Shown here in pieces: positions 9,044 through 16,746 of a stretch of 47,620 nt of DNA (its first letter is position 1; each line of letters opens with the position of its first letter). The notes below the pieces were generated by a model. It did not search any database and was not told the origin of the DNA. It saw only the letters and a list, made by a program, of their open reading frames with translations. Origin of the DNA: Acidobacteriota bacterium (GTDB lineage: Bacteria > Acidobacteriota > Vicinamibacteria > Vicinamibacterales > Fen-181). The stretch is from positions 1 to 47,620 of the forward strand of contig PMZR01000137.1 in the NCBI GenBank assembly GCA_003170135.1, given 5' to 3'. The position numbers and the translations under genes were made by a program.

Positions 9044-12000
9044 TTACTTCGGATCCAGCTTCCTCCCCGCGTTCAGGCTGTCGAAGTTCAGGATCGTGTT
9101 GAACACCAGGAAGTAGCTGCCGATCGTCTCACCGCGGTAGATCGGATTGTTCGCAAACAGCACCACATGGCCCTGCTCCACCGGCACGTCCACCACCACC
9201 GGCCGCTGCGCGATGTCCGCTCCCCCGTCGAGCAACCCCGAGACCAGCAGCGTCGCCTGCGCGTCGTAGCGAAGCGCGACGCGCGGGCGGAACTGCGGCG
9301 GGATGATGTTCGGCGGATTGGTCTTCAACTGCTCGTCGGTCGGCACCGCGTACTGCCAGGGCTGCGTCGTCGCCCGCTCCGGCAGCGGTTTCAGGTTCGT
9401 CCCCTCGAGCGCGGGCCGGCCCTGCACGACGTCCGGATCGTCGGCCGTGCCGCGACCGGTCGCCCGGCTGGCGCCACCGCCGCCGCCCCGACCGCCACCC
9501 GCCGCGGCCGGAGGCGCGCCGCCACCGCCACGTCCACCGCCACCTACAGTCGCGCTGACGGCGAACGCATCGCCGCTGTTGCTGTACATCGCCAGGTTGT
9601 CCGGCACCCCGTACACGATCGGGCTGGCGTCGTCCACGATCCGCGTGCGCAGCAGCGACCCGACCACGCGCGTCGTCGCCGCGGGCCGGCTGAGGCTGAC
9701 GCCGTAGGTGAAGTTGTTCGTGATGGCAAAGTCCGCGGTGCTGTTCGACCCGATGAACACGCCGCCCTTCGCGATGAACTCGCGCAGGTGCATCAGCCCT
9801 TCGAGGCCCATGCCGATGCGCGTGTCGTCGGTCTGCGCCCAGGCGCCGACGTTCGGCATCTCGGCTGACTGCTTCCACGGGATCGGGTTCTTCCAGAGCG
9901 GGGTCCCTTCGACCGCGCCCTGCCCGCCGCCCGGGCCGAACACGATGACGTCGTACTTGTCGCGCAGGTTCGCCGTGTTCCGGATGGCGGCCGGGTCGAT
10001 GTAGTCGTACGGCACGCCGTAGATATCGAACGCCTGGCGCCACCAGCCCTCGGTCTGCGTGTTGCTCCACTGGTGGAGGATCGCCACGCGCGCGGCCCGC
10101 GCCGCGTGCGTCTTGACGGCCGGCGCGGCAGCCAGCCCGTACGCCTTCAGGCCGAGCTCGGTCGTGACTCGATCCAGATCCGCCTGCGCGACGCCCCTGA
10201 TGATGAACGACCCGCGGTTGAACTTCGTGCCGTTCGACTCGAACGGCTCCTCGGCCAGCTGGATGTCCGCGTCCTTCATCTTGTAGCGCAACGTGACGAG
10301 CGAATTGTCGGCGTTGTGATTGATGGCGAACACCGCGGCCTCGGCCGCCCTCGTCGCGCCCGGCGTGCCGTCGCCATCCTGCGTGTGCGGCGCCGTCACG
10401 GCGACGCCGATGCCGCTCGGCGGCCGGATGTCCTTCACGCCTTCCATCGCCGCGTCGAGCACCTTCACGTCGGTGATCCGCACGGCCTGCACGGCGAATC
10501 CTTCGGGGAACGTCCAGCCGGTGTCGTCATAGGGACGCGCCTGCGCGTCGTTCGGCGCCCAGTACTGGTAATCGAGCAACGCGTCCGCGATGCGCGAGTA
10601 CGGCTGATCCATGCGGACGATGTAGCTGCCGGCCGGGAACTCGCGCGGCTGGGGCGGTGGCGGTGGTGCCGGCTGCGCCGGCACGGCCTGGCTGGCATTG
10701 CCGGGAGCCGCTCCCTCGCCTGACGGCGCAGAAGGCGCGCCGCCGCGCCCGCCGCGGCCTCCCCGTCCGCCGGCGGCCGCCGGACGAGCGGGCACCATCA
10801 CGGTGAACGCCGCCGTCGCGCGCGAGATCTCCACGCCCTGCTTCTGCAGCACGCGCAGCAACTCCGCCTGCGATCCAAGCCGTGGATCGCTTGCCGACAG
10901 CACGTAGGCCGCCGGTCCCTCGACCTTCGGCTTGAGGACGGAGCGCTTGCTCTTGTCGTAGAAGTTGCGCAGGAAGAGGATCCGGTTGTTTGCGAAGAAG
11001 TTCAGCGAGACGATGATGCCCGTCTGCTCGTAGTTGTTGTTGTTCCTGAGCGACCACCGCACGCGTCCGATCGGCGGGTTCTGCCGGAACCAGGTCCGCG
11101 AGGTCTCGTTCGGCGAGAGCGTCCGCTCTTCCGTGTCGGCGTTCCCGCCGTTGCCGAACGTCTCGTACAGCCGGCTGATCCCGTTGTGCATCGCCGCGAA
11201 GAACATCAGGTAGCCGGGCGACCACGTGTCGAACGCGCCCCACGCGTAGACGCCGGGCATGCCCATGCGGGTCATCTCGTTGACGTTGTTCCACCCGATC
11301 AAGTGCCACTCGTTGGTCAGGATCGGGTCCAGCCACGCGTTGTAGGGACCGTTGCCCACCGTGTTGTCGTAGAGGAAGGACCCCGATTCGTGCAGGTCGT
11401 GCAGCACCTGCGCCTTCCACCCGACGAACGTGTTCAGGACGTTCTGCGACAGCTTGAGCGTGAGGCCCATCGCGTCGCGGTTGTTGTCGTGGGCGACGTA
11501 GTGGCCCGAATAGACGGCGCTCGGCGGCGTGTCGTTCGGGTGCTTCTTCTTCCACTCGTAGACGTCCACGACACGATCGCGACCATCGGGTTCGACGACC
11601 GGCGTGATGAGCGTGATCACGTGCTCGCGGATGTTGCGGATGTACGGGCTGTCATCGACCGCCAGCCGGTAGGCCAGCTCCATCAGCGCCGTCGGCGCGC
11701 CGGCTTCGTTCGAGTGAATCGCGCCCGTGATGTAGTAGATGGGCGCCGCGCGTCTGGCGATCTCGTCGGCGACCGCGTCGTCCAGCTTGATGGTGCGCGG
11801 ATCGGCAAGCTTGGCGAGGTCGGCCTTGTTCTGGTCGAGCTTCGCCATCAGCGCCTCGGACGCGACGGCGACGGCCAGCATCTCGCGCCCTTCCTCCGTC
11901 GTCCCGATCGTGTAGACCTTGACGCGCGGCGAGGATTTCGCGAGGAGGCGCATGTAGTCGTGCACCTCCTTCGAGTACGGCAGCTTGCCGGGCGCCCCCG

Positions 12001-12298
12001 CGATGTCGCCCAGGATGGCCTTGGGCGTCGGGACGGTCTTCGACGCCGGCATGTAGTCGATGACGGGCGACAGGAAGAAGGTCTCGGTCGTGTACTCCTT
12101 GATCTTCTTCGTGTATTCCTCGTCGATCGGCTGGTTCGGATCCCGGCCCGGCTTCGCCGTGGCGAGCGCGGCGTCGGTCAGCTTCGCGGGTTTGGCTGAA
12201 GCTTTCGTCTGACTAACCTGCTGGGCCGACAACAGCATCGGTGCGACGGCGATCAACAGGCCAAGAAACAGTCGTGTCGTGGACGCGTGACGATTCAT
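9044..12298 (-). CDS. Secreted M14-family zinc carboxypeptidase with C-terminal amidotransferase-like domain
   Basis: 1084 residues. The ATG ending at 12298 follows GAGG by 8 nt and opens a signal peptide (MNRHASTTRLFLGLLIAVAP...SAQQ). The peptidase part has the M14 zinc motif H195-S-N-E198 (ITGAIHSNEAGAP) and a third ligand candidate H303 in HDLHESGS. Two Gly/Arg-rich inserts occur, near residues 510-550 and 930-965. Between and after them the chain has ILHQWSNTQTEGWW, DVIVFGPGGG and FIAKGGVFIGSNS, which resemble a class I glutamine amidotransferase-like fold without a visible catalytic Cys. This layout is typical of large exported M14 proteins in Acidobacteriota and Gemmatimonadota. The role is likely extracellular peptide trimming for nutrition. 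Confidence 0.9.
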   Translation of the reverse strand: MNRHASTTRLFLGLLIAVAPMLLSAQQVSQTKASAKPAKLTDAALATAKPGRDPNQPIDEEYTKKIKEYTTETFFLSPVIDYMPASKTVPTPKAILGDIAGAPGKLPYSKEVHDYMRLLAKSSPRVKVYTIGTTEEGREMLAVAVASEALMAKLDQNKADLAKLADPRTIKLDDAVADEIARRAAPIYYITGAIHSNEAGAPTALMELAYRLAVDDSPYIRNIREHVITLITPVVEPDGRDRVVDVYEWKKKHPNDTPPSAVYSGHYVAHDNNRDAMGLTLKLSQNVLNTFVGWKAQVLHDLHESGSFLYDNTVGNGPYNAWLDPILTNEWHLIGWNNVNEMTRMGMPGVYAWGAFDTWSPGYLMFFAAMHNGISRLYETFGNGGNADTEERTLSPNETSRTWFRQNPPIGRVRWSLRNNNNYEQTGIIVSLNFFANNRILFLRNFYDKSKRSVLKPKVEGPAAYVLSASDPRLGSQAELLRVLQKQGVEISRATAAFTVMVPARPAAAGGRGGRGGRGGAPSAPSGEGAAPGNASQAVPAQPAPPPPPQPREFPAGSYIVRMDQPYSRIADALLDYQYWAPNDAQARPYDDTGWTFPEGFAVQAVRITDVKVLDAAMEGVKDIRPPSGIGVAVTAPHTQDGDGTPGATRAAEAAVFAINHNADNSLVTLRYKMKDADIQLAEEPFESNGTKFNRGSFIIRGVAQADLDRVTTELGLKAYGLAAAPAVKTHAARAARVAILHQWSNTQTEGWWRQAFDIYGVPYDYIDPAAIRNTANLRDKYDVIVFGPGGGQGAVEGTPLWKNPIPWKQSAEMPNVGAWAQTDDTRIGMGLEGLMHLREFIAKGGVFIGSNSTADFAITNNFTYGVSLSRPAATTRVVGSLLRTRIVDDASPIVYGVPDNLAMYSNSGDAFAVSATVGGGGRGGGGAPPAAAGGGRGGGGGASRATGRGTADDPDVVQGRPALEGTNLKPLPERATTQPWQYAVPTDEQLKTNPPNIIPPQFRPRVALRYDAQATLLVSGLLDGGADIAQRPVVVDVPVEQGHVVLFANNPIYRGETIGSYFLVFNTILNFDSLNAGRKLDPK

Positions 12299-12321
12299 AT
12301 GGCGGACCTCATGGTGCGGGG

Positions 12322-12327
12322 ATTGTA
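12322..12327 (-). promoter_or_regulatory. -10 box (TACAAT) upstream of the M14 peptidase gene
   Basis: On the minus strand TACAAT lies about 23 nt before the ATG ending at 12298, giving a very short leader that still includes the GAGG site. No convincing -35 element is seen. Confidence 0.4.
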
Positions 12328-12397
12328 GTCGAGACGACGGTCCCAGGCCATTCTTTTACCGGCGGCCCCCCGAGGCATCGCCCGGTCCCGGCCGGTG

Positions 12398-12403
12398 TAC
12401 AAT
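12398..12403 (+). promoter_or_regulatory. -10 box (TACAAT) upstream of the secreted-protein gene at 12452
   Basis: TACAAT on the plus strand predicts transcription starting near 12410 and a leader of about 40 nt. It is arranged divergently with the matching TACAAT at 12327-12322. The -35 region is poor. Confidence 0.35.
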
Positions 12404-12451
12404 GTGACCCGCCTCTGACCTGTCACCACGCCCCCTCGCGCAAGGACCACC

Positions 12452-13546
12452 ATGCGAACGGTTTCCGCGCTGCTCTTTCTCGCCATCCTGGCGCGTGGCC
12501 CCGCCGCGTCGTCGCAGGCGCAGGCTCCGCGCCCGCCGGAGACCTACTCGTTCACCGAGACGAATTCGATGATGGTCGAGGGGATGACGATCAAGATCGC
12601 CCGCGACGGGTCCAGGGAGTCGATGGAACAGATCGTCGCGCCCGGCGCGAACGGCTCCGGCATGCACGTGCGCGCGCTCTACGACTTTGCCGCGCACAAG
12701 GTCTACACGATCGACGTGGCCGGCGTGCACCCGTGCACGGTCGTCACCTACACCTCGCCCAACGTCCCGCCCATCTACGACCCGATTCCCGGCGCGGCGG
12801 AAATCACCGCCGGGTTGGCCAAGGACAAGCCGCCGGTGCTGCGGACCGAAACGCTGAACGGCATCCCGACAAAGGTCATCGAGATGCCAGACGCCGACGG
12901 CAACGGCAAGACGCGGCTCTGGCTGGAAGAGAAGCTCAATTTCCAGGTCAAATGGGTCACCGTCGCGAAAGACGGCCACGAACAGACGCAGATGGAGATC
13001 CGGGCGCTCTCCTACGCGAAGCCGCCCGCCGATCTGCTGGTGCCGCCGCAGAACTGCGAGGCCCTCGCGGGTGAGACCAACGCGAACGGCGGCCACGTGG
13101 AGATGGGATCTCCGGTGGCGACAGCGGCGGGGACGCGCGCGCAAGCTTTGCCCCGAAGGGCGCCGCAGGCCGCCGGCGCACCGCCAGCGGCGGCCGCCGG
13201 ACAGCGCATGCCAGGCAGCGCACAGGTGACCGAGGTGCGCGCCCTCGGGGTCGGGCCCGACTCGCACTACGCGGGGCCGTCGCCGGCGGCGTTCGAGTTC
13301 AAGTTCTCGATCACGGCCAGCGGCCCGGCCGACATCAAGTACATCCTCGTCAACCAGGCCGATCGCGTCTCGGCGAGTGGAACGCTCACCTTCGACGCCG
13401 CCGGAACGAAGGAACTGACCGTCCCAGTGAAGGTTGGTGTTCCCAATGGCACCCACTGGGACGGCTCGGGCAAGCTGCAGATCTATGCGCCCAACAAGAT
13501 TGAATCCGAGCCGGTCAAAGTCTCCGCGGATTGCCGGAAGCAGTGA
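12452..13546 (+). CDS. Secreted protein of unknown function
   Basis: 364 residues. The ATG at 12452 follows AAGGA by about 7 nt. A signal peptide is clear (MRTVSALLFLAILARGPAASSQAQA). The N-terminal half (about 28-205) is beta-rich, with YSFTETNSMMVEGMTIKI, ALYDFAAHKVYTIDV and a GIPTKVIEM...GKTRLWLEEKLNF segment reminiscent of LolA/DUF4412-like half-barrels that report on bound lipid; this is a weak resemblance. An Ala/Pro-rich linker (about 225-250) leads to a C-terminal Ig-like sandwich (FKFSITASGPADIKYILVN, GKLQIYAPN). The two visible cysteines in the mature part that could pair are C97 and C206 or the C-terminal Cys. I do not recognise a named family. Confidence 0.75.
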   Translation: MRTVSALLFLAILARGPAASSQAQAPRPPETYSFTETNSMMVEGMTIKIARDGSRESMEQIVAPGANGSGMHVRALYDFAAHKVYTIDVAGVHPCTVVTYTSPNVPPIYDPIPGAAEITAGLAKDKPPVLRTETLNGIPTKVIEMPDADGNGKTRLWLEEKLNFQVKWVTVAKDGHEQTQMEIRALSYAKPPADLLVPPQNCEALAGETNANGGHVEMGSPVATAAGTRAQALPRRAPQAAGAPPAAAAGQRMPGSAQVTEVRALGVGPDSHYAGPSPAAFEFKFSITASGPADIKYILVNQADRVSASGTLTFDAAGTKELTVPVKVGVPNGTHWDGSGKLQIYAPNKIESEPVKVSADCRKQ

Positions 13547-13807
13547 GTCGGCGCGGTTGAGCTTGCGTTGTCTGTGATCGGCCACACGGCCGCTAGTCAA
13601 CATCTGACCAGACGATAGTCCCTTCCCTTCCAGACGTCCTACCGGCGTCGCGCCGTCTGTTCACAGTTCCGCCAACGATGCGGTGGTCGGACGACCATGG
13701 CACCGGTGTGGCGACCGGCTTGCACATGCTCAGCCGACCCGGTATTCACGCTCCGCCTTCGACCGGCGGACTGGCAACAGTGGTTGGTCCCTTCAGGAGA
13801 GCATTCG

Positions 13808-13942
13808 ATGCGAAGGATGATTGCGGCGCTGTGCATGGCGGCGCTGTCCGCGGCTGGCACGGCCTATGTCTTCGCGCAAGGTGAGGACCGGCAACACCTT
13901 GTGCTCGGTCGGGACGTGGACCGGTCGGTGCCCATGAGGTAG
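13808..13942 (+). CDS. Small secreted peptide or remnant of an exported protein
   Basis: A 44-codon ORF starts at the ATG at 13808, 8 nt after a strong CAGGAG site. Its first 24 residues are a good signal peptide (MRRMIAALCMAALSAAGTAY, then VFAQ), leaving only about 20 polar residues (GEDRQHLVLGRDVDRSVPMR). Either it is a real exported micropeptide, or it is the 5' end of an exported gene whose remainder was lost when the next gene came to lie downstream. The rest of the gap from 13547 to 13807 shows no gene, repeat or convincing promoter. Confidence 0.4.
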   Translation: MRRMIAALCMAALSAAGTAYVFAQGEDRQHLVLGRDVDRSVPMR

Positions 13943-13974
13943 ACTGCCGCCTGCTGCCAGGAAGGAATCTGCAC

Positions 13975-14631
13975 ATGGCTTGGCCGATCCTCATCGCGCT
14001 TGCGTTTGTCGGCCTGGTGGTCACGCTCATTCTCACCCAGCGCCGGGCCGAACATGCGCGCACCGATGCGCTGCAACAAGCGAGTCTCGCGCTTGGGTTA
14101 GCCTTCGAGGCCAAGGGCGACCTGGATCAGATCCGGGCGCTTGGCGATCTCTCGCTCTACAACGAGGGCCGTTCGAGGCATGTGACCACTGTCATGAGCG
14201 GCCGCACGGGCGACGACGAAGCGAAGATCTTCGACTACCGGTACACGACCGGCGGCGGAAAAGAGTCGCACACGTGGACGCAGACCGTGGCGCTCTATCC
14301 GGGCGGCGGGCGCGGTCTTCCCGCGTTCGTGCTGTCGCCCGAGAACGTGTTCCACAAGTTTGCCGCGTTGCTCGGGTACCAGGATATCGACTTCGATTCG
14401 AGCCCGGTCTTTTCTTCCCGCTATCTCCTGCACGGGCCGGACGAGACGGCCATCCGCGCAGCCTTCACGGTGGAAGTACGCGCGCTCCTCGAACAGCAGC
14501 TGGGGTGGACCGTCGAAGTGCAGGCGGGAAGCGTGGGAATCTATCGCGCAGGAAAACGAGCCAAGGCCGAGGAGATCGCCACCTTCATCGAGGAGTCGCG
14601 CGCGGTGTTGCGGGCCCTCACCAACCGCTAG
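13975..14631 (+). CDS. Membrane-anchored protein of unknown function
   Basis: 218 residues. The ATG at 13975 follows AGGAAGGA by about 7 nt. One N-terminal membrane helix (WPILIALAFVGLVVTLIL) is followed by QRRAEHARTDALQQ and a cytoplasmic domain with FDYRYTTGGGKESHTWTQTVALYP and LPAFVLSPENVFHKFAALLGYQDIDF. This pattern, a short anchor plus a domain with xFDYxYTTGxGKxxxTxxQTV, recurs in uncharacterised DUF-type proteins of many phyla. No catalytic residues are apparent. It is convergent with the next gene. Confidence 0.7.
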   Translation: MAWPILIALAFVGLVVTLILTQRRAEHARTDALQQASLALGLAFEAKGDLDQIRALGDLSLYNEGRSRHVTTVMSGRTGDDEAKIFDYRYTTGGGKESHTWTQTVALYPGGGRGLPAFVLSPENVFHKFAALLGYQDIDFDSSPVFSSRYLLHGPDETAIRAAFTVEVRALLEQQLGWTVEVQAGSVGIYRAGKRAKAEEIATFIEESRAVLRALTNR

Positions 14632-14669
14632 CCAGGTCGGCCCGCGCTTGATGCTTCTTCTTCAAGTGG

Positions 14670-14689
14670 AGCAGGACTTCAGTCCTGCT
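14670..14689. repeat. Palindrome between convergent genes (terminator or REP-like element)
   Basis: AGCAGGACT-TC-AGTCCTGCT is a perfect 9-bp inverted repeat overlapping the stop codon of the minus-strand gene (14679-14681). It can act as a terminator for both genes. From memory, similar AGCAGGACTTCAGTCCTGCT words are frequent in Acidobacteriota, so it may be a dispersed palindromic element. Confidence 0.45.
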
Positions 14690-15560
14690 TCGCCCCGGCG
14701 GGCGCCTCGAAGCGCCGATAGTTCACGTAGGTCGCGACGGTTGTCGTGTCCCCGATCGCTGACTGCCAGCGTTCCCGCATCTCCGCCGGAAGCCACATGC
14801 CGACGGACTCAACCGGCCTGTAGAGAACCGTCGCCTCGAGCTTCAACCACCGTCGTTCGTTGGAGTAGGTCAACTTGAGCAGCGTCTTCACCACCCGCGC
14901 CGTATCAGGTTCCAGCCAGATGGAGCCGACGGCGAACGAATTGGCGCGATCCGGCGCAATGAATGTCGGCGTCGCCGTTTCACGATAGTCGATACGGGCT
15001 GCGCGCACGCCTTCGATCAATTCTTCCGGGCCGCGCGTGAACTCGAACCGATCCTGGTTCGCCGGATCCAGGAAGCGCAGGGGCAGCACCGGGCCGTTCA
15101 GCGCGCGGTTCGCGTCGCCGATGTCGAGGTTGGCGCACCGATCGTCGATATCGGCCGCCAGGACGACGGCGCCGGACCAGTTGGCGAGAAAGACCTCCTG
15201 CAGGCGGTTCTTCGGCTCGCGCACCGCGGCGCCGTCGACTTCGAAGACGTCCCTGAAGGTCATCCACGCCGTCGGCATCCGAACGAGGACGAAGTCGGAG
15301 CGAAGCGTGCGATTGCTGGCCGCGCTCGGCCGTCCGACCGAGGCCACCTCCGGCCGTCGGGAGAAGTGCTGTTTGAACTGCTCCTCCGCGGTGATGGCGG
15401 AGAACAACGGCAGGTAGCCTGTCAGGTACGCCCCGGCGCGTTCAAGCAGCACCGCGAGCTGCGGATCCACCGTCTGCCGGCCAAGCTGCAACGGCGTGTG
15501 GGCAGTGACCGACACGACGAGACCAGCCGCAATCAGGGACGACAGAACCAGTCGCTTCAT
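14679..15560 (-). CDS. Secreted protein of unknown function
   Basis: 293 residues. The start is the ATG ending at 15560, preceded 4 nt earlier by GGGAGGT; the ORF extends six codons further without a better site. A signal peptide is visible (MKRLVLSSLIAAGLVVSVTAH). The mature part begins with a helical stretch (QLAVLLERAGAYLTGYLPLFSAITAEEQF) and continues as beta-rich sequence, with SDFVLVRM, FRDVFEVDGAAV, FEFTRG and SIWLEPDTARVVKTLLKLTY. The last element, a strand describing W-L-x-P-x-T-x-x-V-x-x-T, is common in LolA-superfamily-like secreted proteins of Acidobacteriota. Function unknown. Confidence 0.75.
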   Translation of the reverse strand: MKRLVLSSLIAAGLVVSVTAHTPLQLGRQTVDPQLAVLLERAGAYLTGYLPLFSAITAEEQFKQHFSRRPEVASVGRPSAASNRTLRSDFVLVRMPTAWMTFRDVFEVDGAAVREPKNRLQEVFLANWSGAVVLAADIDDRCANLDIGDANRALNGPVLPLRFLDPANQDRFEFTRGPEELIEGVRAARIDYRETATPTFIAPDRANSFAVGSIWLEPDTARVVKTLLKLTYSNERRWLKLEATVLYRPVESVGMWLPAEMRERWQSAIGDTTTVATYVNYRRFEAPAGAKQD

Positions 15561-15675
15561 GCGCACCTCCCGCGGCACGGGCGAACAAACTCTACAATAC
15601 GCCGTTGGAGACCGTCTGGCGATACTTTCGGGCGGCTGGACTCCCTGCCTGACTGATTAGACCTGGATGCCTCTC

Positions 15676-16713
15676 TTATCGTTTCGCCGTGAAGATGGCC
15701 TTTGGCATCTTCACGTGAACGCCGAGCGTTTGATCGACCAGTTCGGTGATCGCCACGTCGCCCGTCAAGCTGACGAGTTGATAGGCTTCGTGTTTCGATA
15801 AGCCCTTCGTCGCGGCGAGGAAATCGATCATCTCCTGGATGGCGGTTTTGGTCGCCACCGTCAGGTCCGTGTCGGTCGCCATGCTGATGAAGTGTGTCGG
15901 CGTTTCGGCGCGAGGCCAGGCGAGCGTCATCCCCTTGCGCACCGTCAGCCGCACTCTCCCCCGCAGCGATGTCTCGATCGCGGTCTGATCCACTTCCCCG
16001 TCGCCCTGAACCGCGTGGCCGTCTCCTATCTCGAACAGAGCGCCCGGAACGAACACCGGAATGTAGAGCGTGGTCCCAGCCACCAGTTCCTTATTGTCGA
16101 TGTTCCCGGCGTGACGGCCCGGGGGCGTGCTGCTGACGCGGCCCAGGTCGGGCGCCGGGGCGACGCCCATGCTGCCGAAGAATGGACGAAGCGGCAAGAC
16201 GATGCCCGGCGCGAACGCCGCGGTCATCGACTTCTTGTCGAGAGGGATGATCCGGATGCCCACGTTGCGATCGCAGTTCTCGCGGACGAAGCCACTGCAC
16301 CCGTTGTAGCCGTAGTCGATCCCCAGATCGATCGCCAGGATGTCCACCTGGAGCGCATCGCCGGCTTCGGCGCCTTCGACGTAGATCGGTCCGGTCAGGA
16401 TATGGCCGCCGGGCCCTCGCCGGTCGCCCGTCACCTCGGTCACGACCGATCGCAACGAGGCCTCCACCCTGGCGGGTGGCACACCGGCACGCTCGAGCGC
16501 GGTTGGTGTGCTGGTGAGCAGCGTGTCGACATCGACCACGTCACCCGACGCGATGCGCAGCGCCGGCTTCGCCTCGGACCAGTAGTAGCCATACGCCACG
16601 GTAGCGGGGGTCGCCTCCAGGCGGTGCACTTGGCCGCCACGGGGCTGCTGGGCGGCCGGGATGGAGGTAAGGACAAGAAGAATCGGGACGGCTGCGAGCG
16701 GGATGCGCCACAT
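15676..16713 (-). CDS. Exported acetamidase/formamidase-family protein
   Basis: 345 residues from the ATG ending at 16713 (MWRIPLAAVPILLVLTSIPA, a signal peptide). A second ATG three codons upstream overlaps the -10 box TATAAT and is unlikely to be used. The family signature of FmdA/AmdA amidohydrolases is present: GGHILTGPIYVEGAEAGDAL, then VDILAIDLGIDYGYNGC and PVFVPGALFEIGDGHAVQGDGE. These enzymes hydrolyse short-chain amides to ammonia and the acid; an exported version could act on small amides or modified amino acids in the periplasm. The substrate cannot be read from the sequence. The gene follows the PH-like gene at 16747 but has its own promoter. Confidence 0.85.
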   Translation of the reverse strand: MWRIPLAAVPILLVLTSIPAAQQPRGGQVHRLEATPATVAYGYYWSEAKPALRIASGDVVDVDTLLTSTPTALERAGVPPARVEASLRSVVTEVTGDRRGPGGHILTGPIYVEGAEAGDALQVDILAIDLGIDYGYNGCSGFVRENCDRNVGIRIIPLDKKSMTAAFAPGIVLPLRPFFGSMGVAPAPDLGRVSSTPPGRHAGNIDNKELVAGTTLYIPVFVPGALFEIGDGHAVQGDGEVDQTAIETSLRGRVRLTVRKGMTLAWPRAETPTHFISMATDTDLTVATKTAIQEMIDFLAATKGLSKHEAYQLVSLTGDVAITELVDQTLGVHVKMPKAIFTAKR

Positions 16714-16720
16714 GGCGCCC

Positions 16721-16726
16721 ATTATA
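16721..16726 (-). promoter_or_regulatory. Perfect -10 box TATAAT, predicted leaderless start
   Basis: On the minus strand TATAAT (16726-16721) ends 7 nt before the A of the ATG at 16713, so transcription should begin at or next to the start codon. There is no Shine-Dalgarno site. The -35 position holds a weak TGATCT inside the 3' end of the preceding gene. Confidence 0.55.
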
Positions 16727-16746
16727 CGGCCGGAGCAGCGACGAGA

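Noticed and set aside
15595..15601. TACAAT on the plus strand as a promoter
   Set aside because: No plus-strand gene follows before the next minus-strand genes; the word is probably chance or part of the minus-strand leader.
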